A DNA stretch of 64,000 bases from Hyperoodon ampullatus (lineage: Eukaryota > Chordata > Mammalia > Artiodactyla > Ziphiidae). This document shows, piece after piece, positions 47,547 to 58,734 of this stretch. The translations under genes were made by a program, and so were the position numbers. The notes under the pieces are model-generated. The model searched no databases. It was not told the origin of the DNA and saw only the letters and a list, made by a program, of their open reading frames with translations. How positions within the stretch are numbered: position 1 is the stretch's first letter; every line of letters begins with the position of its first letter. The stretch covers positions 1,096,501 to 1,160,500 of the forward strand of contig OX457060.1 in the NCBI GenBank assembly GCA_949752795.1, in the 5' to 3' direction.

Positions 47547-47731
47547 GGTGGTTCTGAACATGGCAGGTCCTCAGGATCCCCTAGGAGACTTGTGAAACCG
47601 TAGATTGCTGGGTCCCACCCCAGAATTTCTGATTCAGTAGGTCTGGAGTTGAGTTCAAGAATTCACATTTCTAACAAGTTTCCAAGTGCTATTGATGCTG
47701 CTGGTCCAGGGACCACACTTTGAGATCCACT
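47547..47731 (+). mobile_element. MER5A hAT element
   Basis: 'gattgctgggtcccacccca', 'tttctgattcagtaggtctg' and 'tgctgctggtccagggacca' are in the MER5A order, almost full length. Confidence 0.93.
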
Positions 47732-47737
47732 CAGAGT

Positions 47738-47950
47738 TGATAATATGTGTTAGACCCATATATTATCTCATTTAAACACCCCAAGAGCACTATGAAGTAG
47801 GTCTCATTGTCCCCATTTTGTCCATGAGGAAAGTGGAGCTCAGAGAAATTCCACAATTTGCCCTGGGTCCATAGCTAGTGAGTGGCAAAGGAAAACTTTG
47901 AATTTAGGTCTGTCTTACTCTAAAACCCATGGTTTTCTCACTATTTCAAA
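47738..47950 (-). mobile_element. MIR SINE
   Basis: 'cccattttgtccatgaggaa', 'aattccacaatttgccctgg' and 'ccatagctagtgagtggcaa' in reverse MIR order. Confidence 0.88.
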
Positions 47951-48437
47951 CTTCTCCCAGACTCTTCCTGGAAAAGCAGACCTAGAATATTATCTGAGCT
48001 GGTCAATGTTGTCAGAATCTCCAGTGTTTGAGAATAAACAGGCACAGTGACATCATTTAGGATCACATGCTACCAAAATAATAGGGTAGTAAACTGAATG
48101 GTTTGGAAAGGATCCAGAATGTAGGAGTCAATGACCTTGAACAAAACTACCTACATCTAAAAACAAAACAAAACAAACTACCTGCTTCTTTGAAGCAACT
48201 CAGAATGCAAAAAACCAAAGTGACCCATCACCCCTGCTTCCTCCTTTCATAAAGACAGAGTCTGGTTACAAATCAGATTTTCATCTGTCTCCCTTCTGCT
48301 TCCCATAAGCCTCCTGCTGCATTAATTCAGCATAAGGAATAAATCTATAAAACGTGTAAAAGCAAAAACCTGTAACATAAGTAGATTCTCTCATGTGAAC
48401 AAAGAAATTCTGTCTTCCTGTTGAATTTTTGTCTTCT
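47951..48437 (+). other. Intergenic sequence without recognised elements
   Basis: Nothing identified apart from a short AAACA-rich run (48160-48178). Confidence 0.45.
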
Positions 48438-48454
48438 AAAAGACTTTAATTCAG

Positions 48455-48577
48455 GGACTTCCCTCGCAGTCCAGTGGTTAAGACTCCACGCTTCCAATGC
48501 AGGGGGCACGGGTTCGACCCCGGGTCGGGGAACTAAGGTTCCGCATGCTGCATGGTGCAGCCAAAAAAAAAAAAAAA
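48455..48577 (+). mobile_element. Short CHR-family SINE
   Basis: It starts GGACTTCCCTCGCAGTCCAG, carries GGTTCGACCCC, and ends in poly(A). The 17-bp target-site duplication AAAAGACTTTAATTCAG lies at 48438-48454 and 48578-48594. Confidence 0.95.
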
Positions 48578-48594
48578 AAAAGACTTTAATTCAG

Positions 48595-48953
48595 ACACAA
48601 ATTACCAATTTAGGAAATGAGAGAGAAGACATCACTATAGACTCTACAAAGATTAAAAGGGTAAGAGACATTTGGGACTTCCCTGGTGGTGCAGTGGTTA
48701 AGAATCCGCCTGCCAATGCAGGGAACACGAGTTTGAACCCTGGTCCTGGAAGACCCCACATGCCACAAAGCAACTAAGTCCATGTGTCACAACTACTGAG
48801 CCTGCGCTCTATACTGAAGCCTACATGCCTAGAGCCCATGCTCTGCAAGAGAAGCCACCGCAATGAGAAGCACCCGCACTGCAACGAGGAGTAGCCCCCG
48901 CTCACCACAACTAGAGAAAGCCTGCGTGCAGCAACGAAGGCCCAATGCAGCCA

Positions 48954-48984
<31 letters not shown>

Positions 48985-49315
48985 ATTTATTTTTAAAAAA
49001 AGGATTAGAGACATTTATGACCAACTTAACTTTATGTCAATAAATTTTACAACTTAGATGAAATGGACGAATCCCTTGAAAGACACAAACTACCAAAGCT
49101 CACTGAAGAACAGACAGATAACCTGCATATCATACCTATTAAAGAAATTGAATTTATAGTTTAAAACTTTTCCACAAAGAAAACTCCAGGTCCAGATGGC
49201 TTTACAGGTAAATTCTACCAGATAATGTAAGGAAGAAATAATATGAATTCTATACAAATTAGTTTCGAAAATTGAAGAGGAGGGATTATTTCCCAAATAA
49301 CTATGAAGTTAAAAT
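48595..49315 (+). mobile_element. L1 ORF2 fragment split by a SINE
   Basis: After the SINE the frame reads roughly KLPKLTEEQTDNLHI and then TKKTPGPDGFTGKFYQ, the conserved segment between endonuclease and reverse transcriptase of L1 ORF2. In-frame stops show it is a dead fragment. Confidence 0.85.
48674..49006 (+). mobile_element. Long CHR-family SINE with (AAAT)n tail
   Basis: It begins GGGACTTCCCTGGTGGTGCA and ends with about eight AAAT units (48954-48985). The target-site duplication AGAGACATTT lies at 48664-48673 and 49007-49016. Confidence 0.95.
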
Positions 49316-49677
49316 TACACTGAAATTCAAAGACTTTACTTCAAGACCAAATACGGCACTTAATATTAAGGGGAGAAAAAAATATCACAATTTTGGTAAT
49401 AGCAGGCAAATGGAATCCTCAGTCTCATAAAAGCTCCAGGAAGTAAGCAGTTTCATTTGTGTCCCTGCTTTGCAGATAAAGAAATAGGTTGGGGAAACTT
49501 TGACCTACACATCTCCCCTCTGGTGGTAGGCAGAGATAGGAGAACACCCAAAATAAGGTGTTTCACAATTTCCTTGTGGATGAGGTCAGAAAAAGTTTGA
49601 AGTCACTAGAGAACAGAAAAGATGGTCCTTAGAGAAGGACTCCAGAGATGGCAGTTCACTTCATGGGAAGTTTTTTT
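49316..49677 (+). other. Intergenic sequence, possible weak MIR trace
   Basis: 'tttgcagataaagaaatagg' at about 49470-49490 hints at a reverse MIR. It is not firm. Confidence 0.35.
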
Positions 49678-49797
49678 GTTTTTTTTTTTCTGGCTGCGCC
49701 ACGCAGCTTACAGGACCTTAGTTCCCTGATCAGGGATCAAACCCGGGCCCCCTGCTGTGGAAGAGCGCAGAGTCCTAACCACTGGGCCGCCAGGGAA
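49678..49797 (-). mobile_element. Short CHR-family SINE
   Basis: The complement of the short form, from 'ctggctgcgccacgcagctt' to 'gggccgccagggaa'. Confidence 0.88.
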
Positions 49798-49863
49798 TTT
49801 CCTAAACTTTTTATTATAGAGAATTTCAAATTTCCTAAAGTTTTTATTATAGAGAATTTCAAA
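49798..49863 (+). repeat. 33-bp tandem duplication
   Basis: Two adjacent copies start TTTCCTAAACTTTTTATT and TTTCCTAAAGTTTTTATT, with one difference in 33 bp. They lie at the edge of an old L1. Confidence 0.95.
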
Positions 49864-49974
49864 CTTATCTAAAGGAGTTAGGATATAATGAAGTACCATA
49901 CCACTTACCCAGCCCCAACCGACAACCATCAACCAGTCTGTGCGTCCAGACCTCCATCCATTTCCTCCGTCACA

Positions 49975-50503
49975 TACAGTAGTCCCCCTTGTCTGGGGGG
50001 GAATACAAGACCCCCCGTGGATGCCTGAAACTGTGGACAGTACTGAACCCTATATATATGATGCTCTTTCCTATACATATATACCTAAGACACAGTTTAC
50101 TTTATAAATTAGGCACTGCAAGAGATTAACAACAATAACCAACAATAAAATAAAACAATTATAACAGTATACTGGAATAAAAGTTATGTAAATGTGGTCC
50201 TTATAAAATGAGGGTTACTTGAATATGAGAACTGCACTACCATGGCAGTCGACCTGATAACCTAGAGGGTTACTAAGTGGCTAATGGGCAGATATGCTGG
50301 ACAAAGGGATAATTTACATCCCAGGCAGGATGGAGTGAGATGGTGTGAGATTTCATCACGCTACTCAGAATGCTGTGCAATTTAAAATTTATGAATTATT
50401 TCTAGAATTTTCCATTTAATATTTTTGAACCAGAGCTGACCACAGGTAACGGAAACGGGGCAGAAAGCAAAACCGCGATGGGGGCGGGGGGGCAGCTACT
50501 GTA
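49975..50503 (+). mobile_element. Tigger-like (TcMar) DNA transposon fossil
   Basis: Its ends TACAGTAGTCCCCC and GGGGGGCAGCTACTGTA form imperfect terminal inverted repeats beside TA. The internal text 'gaacccttatatata'-like and 'gtggatgcctgaaactgtgg' matches the mammal-wide Tigger/MER2 group. Confidence 0.85.
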
Positions 50504-50569
50504 TTATTTTGAAGCAAATCTCACCCATAGGATCCTTTTACCCATAAATATTTCAGTATGTATCTCTAA

Positions 50570-50783
50570 AACAGAGCCTCTTAACCTCAGCACTATTAAC
50601 ATTGTAAGCCAAATAATTCTTTGTTGCGAGGAGCTGTCCAGTGCATCGTAGGATGTTTAGCAGTATCCCAGGGTTCTACCCACTAGAGGCTATAACACCT
50701 TCACCCCAGTTTTAACAACCAAAAATGTCTTGAGATTGCCAAATGTCCTGAGCAGCAAAATCTCAAAACTGAGAACCACTGCT
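50570..50783 (-). mobile_element. MER20 hAT element
   Basis: The plus strand runs 'cctcttaacctcagcactat', 'gcatcgtaggatgtttagca', 'aaatgtcctgagcagcaaaa', 'actgagaaccactg'. These are the core motifs of MER20 in complement. Confidence 0.9.
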
Positions 50784-50883
50784 GTAAAAGATGAGGGCTC
50801 TTTTTAAAAACATAGATATGATAATACTATCATATATTTTTTAATTAATAATTATTTTTTAATGTAATCAAATATCCAGTGTT

Positions 50884-51090
50884 GGGGCTTCCCTGGTGGC
50901 GCAGTGGTTGAGAGTCCGCCTGCCGATGCAGGGGACACGGGTTCGTGCCCCGGTCCGGGAAGATCCCACATGCCGCAGAGCGGCTGGGCCTGTGAGCCAT
51001 GGCCGCCGAGCCTGCGTGTCCGGAGCCTGTGCTCCACAACGGCAGAGGCCACAACAGTGAGAGGCCCACGTACCGCACCCCCCAAAAAAA
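50884..51090 (+). mobile_element. CHR-type cetacean SINE
   Basis: Full length. A short direct repeat CAGTGTT lies at 50877-50883 and 51093-51099. Confidence 0.93.
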
Positions 51091-51729
51091 TACAGTGTTA
51101 AAATTTTTAATTGTCTCATAAAAGGTATCAGTGGACTGTTTCCGAAGGTTTTTTTTAAAAATAAGGATTCAGATAAGGTCCATACGTTCATTGTGATTGA
51201 TGGATAAGTGTTTCAGGTATCTTTTACTCTATATGATTCCCCTCCATTCTTTTTTTTTTTTTTTTTTAAAGAAAAGAGGTCGTTTGAACTATAGAGTTTC
51301 CCACAGTCTGGATTTCACTGATTACATGTTCATAGTGTAGTTTAACATTTTCTCTGCACCTGAAGTAAACAGCCACTGATGATCAATGCCATTGTAATTC
51401 TACCATTCTTGCTCCATTTATTAACTGAATGAGCAAGTTCTTTACATTAGTAATGGCCACCAGCAAGGCTGGGATGAATAAGATTCTGAAGCCCTGTTGA
51501 AATTCAGTAGAAAGAACGGCAGGGTTGATTACTGATGTCTGACGTGGGCATGTGACGAGACAGTGGTAGTGATTTCTACTCCTAATCTAATTTACTCCCC
51601 TCTTTAAGAAGTGAAGTCTCAGTAGAAAGAAGTAAGATCATTAATGTTTAAGGACAGAATGCTGAATGTGATTATGGAGCCAGGGTAGGCTCAGAATCAA
51701 AATGGTTATTTTTCTTTTCGTTTTTAATG

Positions 51730-52560
51730 ATCATTTCCAATGTTGACAATATGCAAGGAAATGGCACTTTCAGATACTATTTGTGAGATTGTAAATTGGT
51801 ACAATTTTTCCAGAGGACAATTTGACAATATGTAAAAAAGCCTTAAAATTTGCATATCCTTTAACCTAGAAATTCTACTGCCAGAAATTTATCCTAGGGA
51901 TGTGGAGAAAGACTCAATGAAGGTTGTTCATGACAAGTCTGTAGTAATAAAACATTGGACACAGGGACTTCCCTGGTGGCGCAGTGGAAAAAGCTCCGCA
52001 CTCCCAATGCAGGGGGCCTGGGTTCGATCCCTGGTCAGGGAACTAGATCCCACATGCATGATGCAACTAAGAGTTCACATTCCACAACTAAGGAGCCCAC
52101 GTGCTGAAACTAAGGAGCCCGCAAGCCGAAACTAAGACCTGGTGCAACCAAATAAATAAATAAATATTGAAAAAAGAAGTCTAGCCTTTAAAAAAACAAT
52201 AAGTAACATTGGACGCAACTTAAATGTTCACGCCTATAGGGGATTCGCTGAAGGCTGTGTGCTATCCCATCAATGGCCTTGCAGTCATTTGAATGTTACA
52301 GAGTACATAAAGGCACAGAAAGATGTTCATGACATATTACTGAGTGAAAAAAGACAGGTCTAAAATAATGTATTCAGTAATTCTCATTTTCTATTTTAAT
52401 AAAAGGAATTTTTGCATATAAACGTATGCATGGAAAAAGAGGTCTCAGTAAATATACAAAAGTATTAACAGTTAATATTAAAAGATTAATATTACCTGAT
52501 GGTAAAATTAGGAGTAATTTATATTTTTTCCTTTTGCTTATCATTTTCCAAAAATTTCTA
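51730..52560 (+). mobile_element. Old L1 3' region split by a SINE
   Basis: 'ggtacaatttttccagagga', 'ctagaaattctactgccaga', then after the SINE 'tgttcatgacatattactga'. This is a typical ancient L1 3' end. The 51481-51729 stretch before it is unassigned. Confidence 0.65.
51962..52204 (+). mobile_element. CHR-family SINE, intermediate length
   Basis: It begins AGGGACTTCCCTGGTGGCGC and ends in an AAAT-containing tail. The direct repeat ACATTGGAC lies at 51953-51961 and 52206-52214. Confidence 0.9.
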
Positions 52561-52611
52561 CAAGTAATTCATATTATCTTTTAAAAGAAAAAAATTTAAT
52601 GACAAGTACTT

Positions 52612-52735
52612 TAAATTACAGTTGCCAAATATCATGGGACATACTTATACCAAAAAATTATTCATTGTTTAATCTGAAATTTAAATTTAATGAGGTGTTT
52701 TGTATTTTTATTTACTAAATCTGGCAAGCCTACTT
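52612..52735 (-). mobile_element. Half of a palindromic DNA-transposon fossil
   Basis: 'gggacatacttataccaaaa', 'attattcattgtttaatctg' and 'actaaatctggcaagcctac' match the family at 29239-29390. Confidence 0.65.
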
Positions 52736-52738
<3 letters not shown>

Positions 52739-52774
<36 letters not shown>

Positions 52775-52970
52775 TTTTCGGTACGCGGGCCTGTCACTGT
52801 TGTGGCCTCTCCCGTTGCGGAGCACAGGCTCCGGATGTGCAGGCTCAGCGGCCATGGCTCACAGGCCCAGCCGCTCCGCGGCATGTGGGATCTTCCCGGA
52901 CCGGGGTACGAACCCGTGTCCCCTGCATCGGCAAGTGGACTCTCAACCACTGCGCCACCAGGGAAGCCCA
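52739..52970 (-). mobile_element. CHR-type cetacean SINE with (TTTA)n tail
   Basis: The complement of a full SINE whose tail is about ten TTTA units (52737-52777). The 17-bp target-site duplication TGGCAAGCCTACTTTTA lies at 52722-52738 and 52971-52987. Confidence 0.96.
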
Positions 52971-53159
52971 TGGCAAGCCTACTTTTAATGCAAAGCAATC
53001 AAAGGAGAGATCAGGGTGCTGCACCCTGATGTGCTGGCCCCTTTGAGGACAGGAGAGTCATTGATTATTTCAAGTCTTTTAAACCAGGAAATAGGATTTG
53101 ATGGAATAAGAAAGGAAGATCAATTTGGAAGCCACGTCGTCCTTATCTGAAATTCACCC

Positions 53160-53300
53160 CACAATCTGGACGTCCCTGGGCAAGTCACTTGGCTCCCTGA
53201 GCCTCAGTAATAACTCCTGTCATGCCAGGATCAAATGAAAACATGTGTGTGAAGGCACTTAGTAAACTGCAAGTGCCAAGCAGAACATCATTACCATGTT
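53160..53300 (+). mobile_element. MIR SINE 3' half
   Basis: 'gggcaagtcacttggctccc', 'gaggatcaaatg'-like text and 'aggcacttagtaaactgcaa' follow the forward MIR. Confidence 0.8.
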
Positions 53301-53939
53301 AGTAAATTATACACACAAGGACATGTTGAACAGGAGCAAAACATCTGCCACAAGACAACTGCAGAATTGTTCCTTGCAGCAGACTTTTGATGGCCTCTGA
53401 GGTCAAAACAACTCAAGGTTTAGTCACTCCAGGACTGGACCCATACATTAACATCCATCCAGATTGTTCTTACGACCCTATTTATAGATGCACTGATCAT
53501 TAAATAGTGTTGGAACACTTTGCCACAAGCCGGTTGTTAAACTGCTCGGCGAGTGGCTCAGAGGAAGCCCACGTGGTTTACGAGTTTGGCAGCTCATAAC
53601 TACAGGTCCTCACCTTATCCTCACACACCAGGCTCAGTCACCTTGGAGACTGCACTATTCTAGATGCAGAGCACAGAACGCCCGGCTGACGTGGAATTAA
53701 TCAGCAGCCGCCTTCTCTTCTGGTCTCTGTTACTGACAAACCGTCAGTGCTTCTCAAGCCACTTTAGGGACGAGCTCGCAGGGCAGTTTCAAGAATCTTC
53801 CAGGGGAAAATTAATACAGGAGGTTGAGGATTATCACAATGTGGAAAAACGAATTGAGGGAGAAAGAAATTAAGGGAGAAGGAAAGAGGAAAGGAGGGAA
53901 GTTAGAGGAAAAAGAGGAAACGTTCAAAAGGAAGAAAAT
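53301..53939 (+). other. Intergenic sequence without recognised elements
   Basis: It ends in a purine-rich GGAAA/GAAGG tract (53845-53935). No gene signal. Confidence 0.45.
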
Positions 53940-54010
53940 GAGAGTATTATCCTATTTTACAGATGAGGAAACTGAGGCCCAGAGGCCCAAGGTCACATGA
54001 CCAGTAACAG
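53940..54010 (-). mobile_element. MIR fragment
   Basis: 'attttacagatgaggaaact' followed by 'gaggcccagaggcccaaggt' is the reverse MIR core. Confidence 0.8.
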
Positions 54011-54109
54011 CCCCTCATGGGAACCAGACACTCTGGAAAGAGTGACACGAAAATGCACCTTGCTAGTGAAGTGGCACAGCACAGGGGAGCCATAGAGAGA
54101 GGCAGCCAC

Positions 54110-54245
54110 CCACCAGCCCTCACCAAACACTGACCCTGTTCTGGGACTCTTCAGCCTCCAGAACTGTGAGAACTAAATGCCTGCTGTTTAAGCCACCTGG
54201 TCCATGGTATTTTGTTAGAGGAGCCCAAAAGCAGACTAAGACATT
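54110..54245 (+). mobile_element. MLT1-type MaLR LTR, 3' part
   Basis: 'ttcagcctccagaactgtga', 'ctgctgtttaagccacctgg' and 'aaagcagactaagaca' end the LTR. The flank beyond is L1 (about 54246-54330, complement), 'aactattttccacgtggctg'. Confidence 0.85.
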
Positions 54246-54344
54246 TGGCCATTCTCTTTAACTGATGGAGGAACGGCGGAACTATTTTCCACGTGGCTGC
54301 ACTGTTTTCTATTCCCATAATTGATGTCTGAAGAGGGAGTACCA

Positions 54345-54535
54345 GTGTGGAGTCCCAGAGTCCCCAGCCTGAATCTTAGCTCTGCCACAGACTCAACTGG
54401 GTGACCTTCTTATGTAACCGCTTAGAGTCTCCATTTCTTCATTGTAAAATGGGGACAACAGACTTGAGGGAAGATTACATAGATGACATACAAAAAGCTC
54501 CTAGCATATGGTGCTCAGCAAATGTCAGTGGTTAC
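54345..54535 (+). mobile_element. MIR SINE
   Basis: 'gaatcttagctctgccacag', 'tccatttcttcattgtaaaa' and 'catatggtgctcagcaaatg' in forward MIR order. Confidence 0.9.
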
Positions 54536-56319
54536 CTGGTCAGTGTGGAGAGAATCACAACATCTCAGTGTGGGAGGGAGCCTGATAGGTACAACACACA
54601 ATGCTACTTCCTGGGTTATCATAGCAGGGCCCCCTGTCCTGTGTCCTACCCAAATATCCCCATTGTTGCTCACCTTAGGGCATCAGGGGAACCAGCTCCA
54701 CAGGACATAGGGAGGCATTCCCCAGCATTTCTTGGAAACCTGCCTTTCACAGGGCATAAAGAAGTGCTATAAGGTGGGGGTAGCGGGGAGGAATTCTGAG
54801 GTCAAATAACTGGGAAACGCTGGGTTAAATAACATCAAAGCAGGTTTCTCTTCTGCAGGACTCCTCAGAGCATTGAGCAGAGTCATGCACTTTGAAATCC
54901 ACAATGAGGCATGGAGTCAACAGCGTTTCCTAAACCTCTCTGTCCTGGGAAAGGAAAATCTGCATCCAAACATAAGGCATCGTCCACACAGCAGGGAAAC
55001 CACATACAACCACCAAGGTCAGCCTCAGCTGCGAGTTCTAAATATTCACTCCCAAACCTCTGCATTGTAGCAATTCTCGCCTTTCCTGCTTTATCCCAAA
55101 TGGCGACTTAGAAACTGCAGCCACTGCTACTCTGCCACCTTCCATAATGGCACCATTCATCCCTGCTGCATGAAGCCAATATCCAGGTCCAAGTTCAAGG
55201 TGTTCGATGATCTTCCGCGGCTGAATGACGAGAGTCACCTTCTCAGGACCGAGGGAGTTCGCCCTCCCCAGTCCCACACCGAAGCAGGTCTTGAACACAA
55301 GTGGGCAGAATTAGGTATCCCTTCTCAACTCCGGTTCTCATCCGAGTTCAGTACATTTCCAGAGAGCCAGCTTTCTTGGGTCCTGCAATTGCCCTTTTGT
55401 ATGTTTATGCAGTTTTTTTAAAAATCCATGATCTGTTTGGAGGTTGTAACTAAGAGATGTAAGAAAAGGCCAGGATCTGGGACAGAGCAAAAGCCTTAGC
55501 GGTTTTTTGAGACCCCGGGGAAGGGGCTGAAGGGATTGTTCCGGAAGACCTGACCTCTAAAGTGCACAGTAAAGCCAATGCAAATAAGTCATACCCTTCG
55601 GTTGCTGCCACCTCCCAGAATGGCAAATAATTCCATCTCAGATGGTGATCAGATACATGACTCTCACTTCACGTACAAGCTTACCCTGAGTCCTTTATTC
55701 TCAAGGGCACTGAGGAAACTGAGGCTTTTTCCTGAACTCTTTTAACTAGAATGAAGAAAACAGTCCCAGGATGACCACAAGACAGGAACAACTGGTGCCA
55801 ATGAATCTTTATTAAGCACCTACTATGGGATAGATGCATATAGTCCAACAGCTGGAGAGAAGAGCCAACCGCACAAATGCATATGGCTGGGATAAATCCA
55901 ACCCAGCCCTGGGTCCACCACCAGCTCCTCCAGACTGTCTGCTCAGCTGGAGTTTGGGAAACTCAGCAATGTCTGTGTAAGGAATCTGATGCACCCAGCC
56001 CTATCAAGCCTGTCTGAAGACTGCAGCTGCAGCGAGGCCCTTAGGACTACTTACTTAGGTATGAAGTTAGAAGTGGGTTCGTCTTTCATCAACACACTTG
56101 AAGGCAGTAGGCACTGGAGTCAGCAGAAGAAAGGCTGACCCAAATCTATGGGTGGGTAAGTTGGACTGCTGCCTGGGAAGCAGGGGGCCTGGCTGCAAAA
56201 ACTATGGCGTGGCATGTAGCTCAGGACTTTGCATGTCCCTGGATCTTAGCTTTTTTGGTAGGGCCTGGATGTAGGGGACCAAGGATGTTGAGGAAGAGAG
56301 GCAGCCTGCTATGGCAGGC
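54536..56319 (+). other. Intergenic sequence, mostly unassigned
   Basis: The only hint of a repeat is 'tttattaagcacctactatg' (55808-55827), the start of a possible reverse MIR. The open frames at 55038-55421 show no domain. Confidence 0.4.
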
Positions 56320-56450
56320 TGGGGGTCACCAGCCTTGGCTTTACCCCTGACAGGCTGGGTGACCTCACCAAGTCATTTCCTCTTTCTGACCTCAGCTTCC
56401 TTATCAGTAAAAAAAAATGAGATGGTTGTTCTAGATCTGTTGATTGGGAT
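56320..56450 (+). mobile_element. MIR SINE fragment
   Basis: 'caggctgggtgacctcacca' and 'tgacctcagcttccttatca' in forward order. Confidence 0.82.
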
Positions 56451-56454
56451 TTTT

Positions 56455-57500
56455 TTTTAATTGTTGTATTTTGTAAAATTCATATAACATAAGACTTGTC
56501 ATTACTGACATTTAGTACATTCACAATGTTGCGTGACCGTCACCACTATCTAGTTCCAGGACATTTTCATCACCTCAAAAAGAAGTCCTGCACCCATTAA
56601 GCAGTCACTCCCCATTACCCCCTCCCCCTAACCCCTGGCAACCACTAATCTGCTATCTCTCTCTGTCTCTATGGATTTGCCTATTCTGAATATTTCATAT
56701 AAATGGAATCATACAATTATATGGTCTTTTGTGACTGGCTTCTTTCACTTACCGTAATGTTTTCAAGGTTCATCCATGTATCAATACTTCATTCTTTTTT
56801 CTGGCTAGATAATTTCATTGTAGAGATACACCACTTTTATCCATTCATCAGTCATCAATTATGGACATTTGGGTTGTTTCCACCTTTGGGCTGTTGTAAA
56901 GAGCCAAACATTCAATGAACATATGTGTACAAGAATCTATTTCAGTATCTGTTTCCAATTCTTTGGGGGTATATAAACCAGGAGTAGAATTGCTGGGATA
57001 TAGGGTGTTATGGACTGAATGTCTGCATCCTCCCAAATTCATGCGTTGAAGTCCTAACCTCCAATGTGATGATATGTGGACATGGGGCCTGTGAGAGGTA
57101 ATTTAAGTTTAGATGAGGTCATGAGGGTGGGGCCCCCATGGTGGGATTAGTGTCCTTATAAGAAGAGAAAGAGACCAGCGGTCTCCCTCCCAACCCCCCA
57201 CCCCTGCCCACCCGTGTGAGGACCCAGTGATCTGTAAGTCAGGAAGGGTGTCTTCACCAAGAACCTAACCCTGATCTTATACTCCCAGCCTCCAGAACTG
57301 TGAGAAATAAATGTCTGTTGTTTAAGCCACCTAATCTATGGTATTTTGTTACAGCAGCCTAAGCAGACTAAGACATATGGTAATCTATGCTTAACTTATT
57401 ATAGAACCACCACACTATTTTCCACAGTGGCTGCATCATTTTTCATTCTCACCACCAAGGTTTGAGGATTCTATTTGCTCCTCATCCTCACCAAACTGAT
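56455..57500 (-). mobile_element. Old L1 3' region split by an MLT1 LTR
   Basis: 'aaaattcatataacataaga', 'ctaacccctggcaaccacta', 'gtagaattgctgggatatag', then after the LTR 'ccacactattttccacagtg'. It is one complemented L1. Confidence 0.85.
57006..57375 (+). mobile_element. MLT1-type MaLR solo LTR, complete
   Basis: It starts TGTTATGGACTGAATGTCTG, contains 'ggtcatgagggtggggcccc' and 'aataaatgtctgttgtttaa', and ends 'cagactaagaca'. It is a solo LTR of an ancient ERVL-MaLR element, with no internal coding part. Confidence 0.92.
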
Positions 57501-57837
57501 AATATCTTTAAGCAGGAAGGGAATTTAGTAATAAAACCTTTTCTTCTAATGAAATCTTTCTTGGAAACCTACTATAGTAAAACAGATCAAAGAGAAACTG
57601 CTGGGGTGGAGGTAATAGCACATCTGAGGAACCCCCTAGGGTTTGAAGAAACACAGTTTGAAAACCATTTGCTCCAGGTGGGTTTGTTATATCCTTCCTG
57701 GCTTAGTATCTGAATATCCCATCTTGATCCCCTTCAAGGTCCATCCTGGTCTCTGGAGGTTTGGCTTAGAGAGGACTCTCCCCATCTCTATTCTATACTT
57801 TTAGGAAAGGCCTGAGATTACAGCAATCTTCAATGTG
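57501..57837 (+). other. Intergenic sequence, possible MER5 trace
   Basis: 'ggaaccccctagggtttgaa' (about 57629) hints at a decayed hAT element. Not assigned. Confidence 0.35.
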
Positions 57838-57922
57838 TGGTAATTTCCCTGACCAGCGATTGAACCCACGCCCCCTGCATTGGCAGCTCGGAGTCGTAAC
57901 CACTGGACTGCCAGGGAAGTCC
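57838..57922 (-). mobile_element. Truncated CHR-family SINE
   Basis: The complement of the SINE 5' half only: 'ccctgaccagcgattgaacc' to 'gactgccagggaagtccc'. Confidence 0.88.
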
Positions 57923-57924
57923 CA

Positions 57925-58075
57925 GCTGGTTCTTGTTAAAATAAAAATTCTGGGATCCCACCCCACACTTAGAGAATGGGAATCTTTGGGGAAGAACCCG
58001 AGATTTTTGCACTTTTTAACATACTTCCTAGATGATTTTGATGCCCCCAGATCTGAGGACCACTGAACTGGAAGG
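57925..58075 (+). mobile_element. MER5-like fragment
   Basis: 'attctgggatcccaccccac' and 'cagatctgaggaccactgaa' resemble the middle and end of MER5. Confidence 0.55.
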
Positions 58076-58734
58076 GACTGAGAAGGGAGGGTTAGGAGAG
58101 TAAACACCTAAGATCGATAAGGCCACCGTCTTACTGAACTGTTGTGAGCTTCCTCCTCTGCTCTTTGAGTGGGAGAGAGAAGTTGGATTTTGCTTTGGGA
58201 TCCAAGTGCCAACTGGGGCTACCCAAAGGTCATATTGGCACCACCTCTGGACCACAGGACGGGGAAGTTCCAAAAGATAAGGACACTCTTATGACCTCAG
58301 GAACTGCACAGAGTGTTCAAGCATTTCCAAGTACTATTTTTTTTAATGATGGTTATTATGGTTACCTTTTGAAATTTAAAAATATAGCAAATCAGTAATA
58401 AAGCAGTGACTGTTTATGTGAGTTTTTGCAGCATTAAGCCATGCCTTCTTTGTGCTGAGAATCAACATTATTTACTTTGGGAATCTTTCCCAGATTTCTG
58501 TCAACTCATTTACACACAGTTTCTCCTCCCAGACTTGTGACTCAATGAAGTTTTCCCCATCTGGGGCAGGGAGCAAGGAAAACTGTCATATATAGACCCA
58601 GCTTAGTGCACTGAGTTCATAAGGATCATCAAAGGCTCCCTACCCCAGTTACACCCCCAGAGGAGGAACCCCCTCTTCAGGCTCTGCTGGGATTCATCCA
58701 AGAATGAGTAGCTCCTCACCTGCTTTGGTTACCC
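58076..58734 (+). other. Intergenic sequence without recognised elements
   Basis: No supported feature. Confidence 0.45.

Larger units (their letters stand above)
49798..51480 (-). mobile_element. Old L1 3' end split by three later elements
   Basis: Pieces at 49798-49974, about 50505-50569, 50784-50883 and 51091-51480 ('tttcagtatgtatctctaaa', 'attgtctcataaaaggtatc', 'catagtgtagtttaacattt') read as one complemented L1 3' UTR. The gaps are filled by a Tigger-like element, MER20 and a CHR SINE. Confidence 0.75.

Noticed and set aside
48595..49315. Intact L1 reverse transcriptase gene
   Set aside because: Only a short ORF2 segment remains, with in-frame stops and a SINE insertion.
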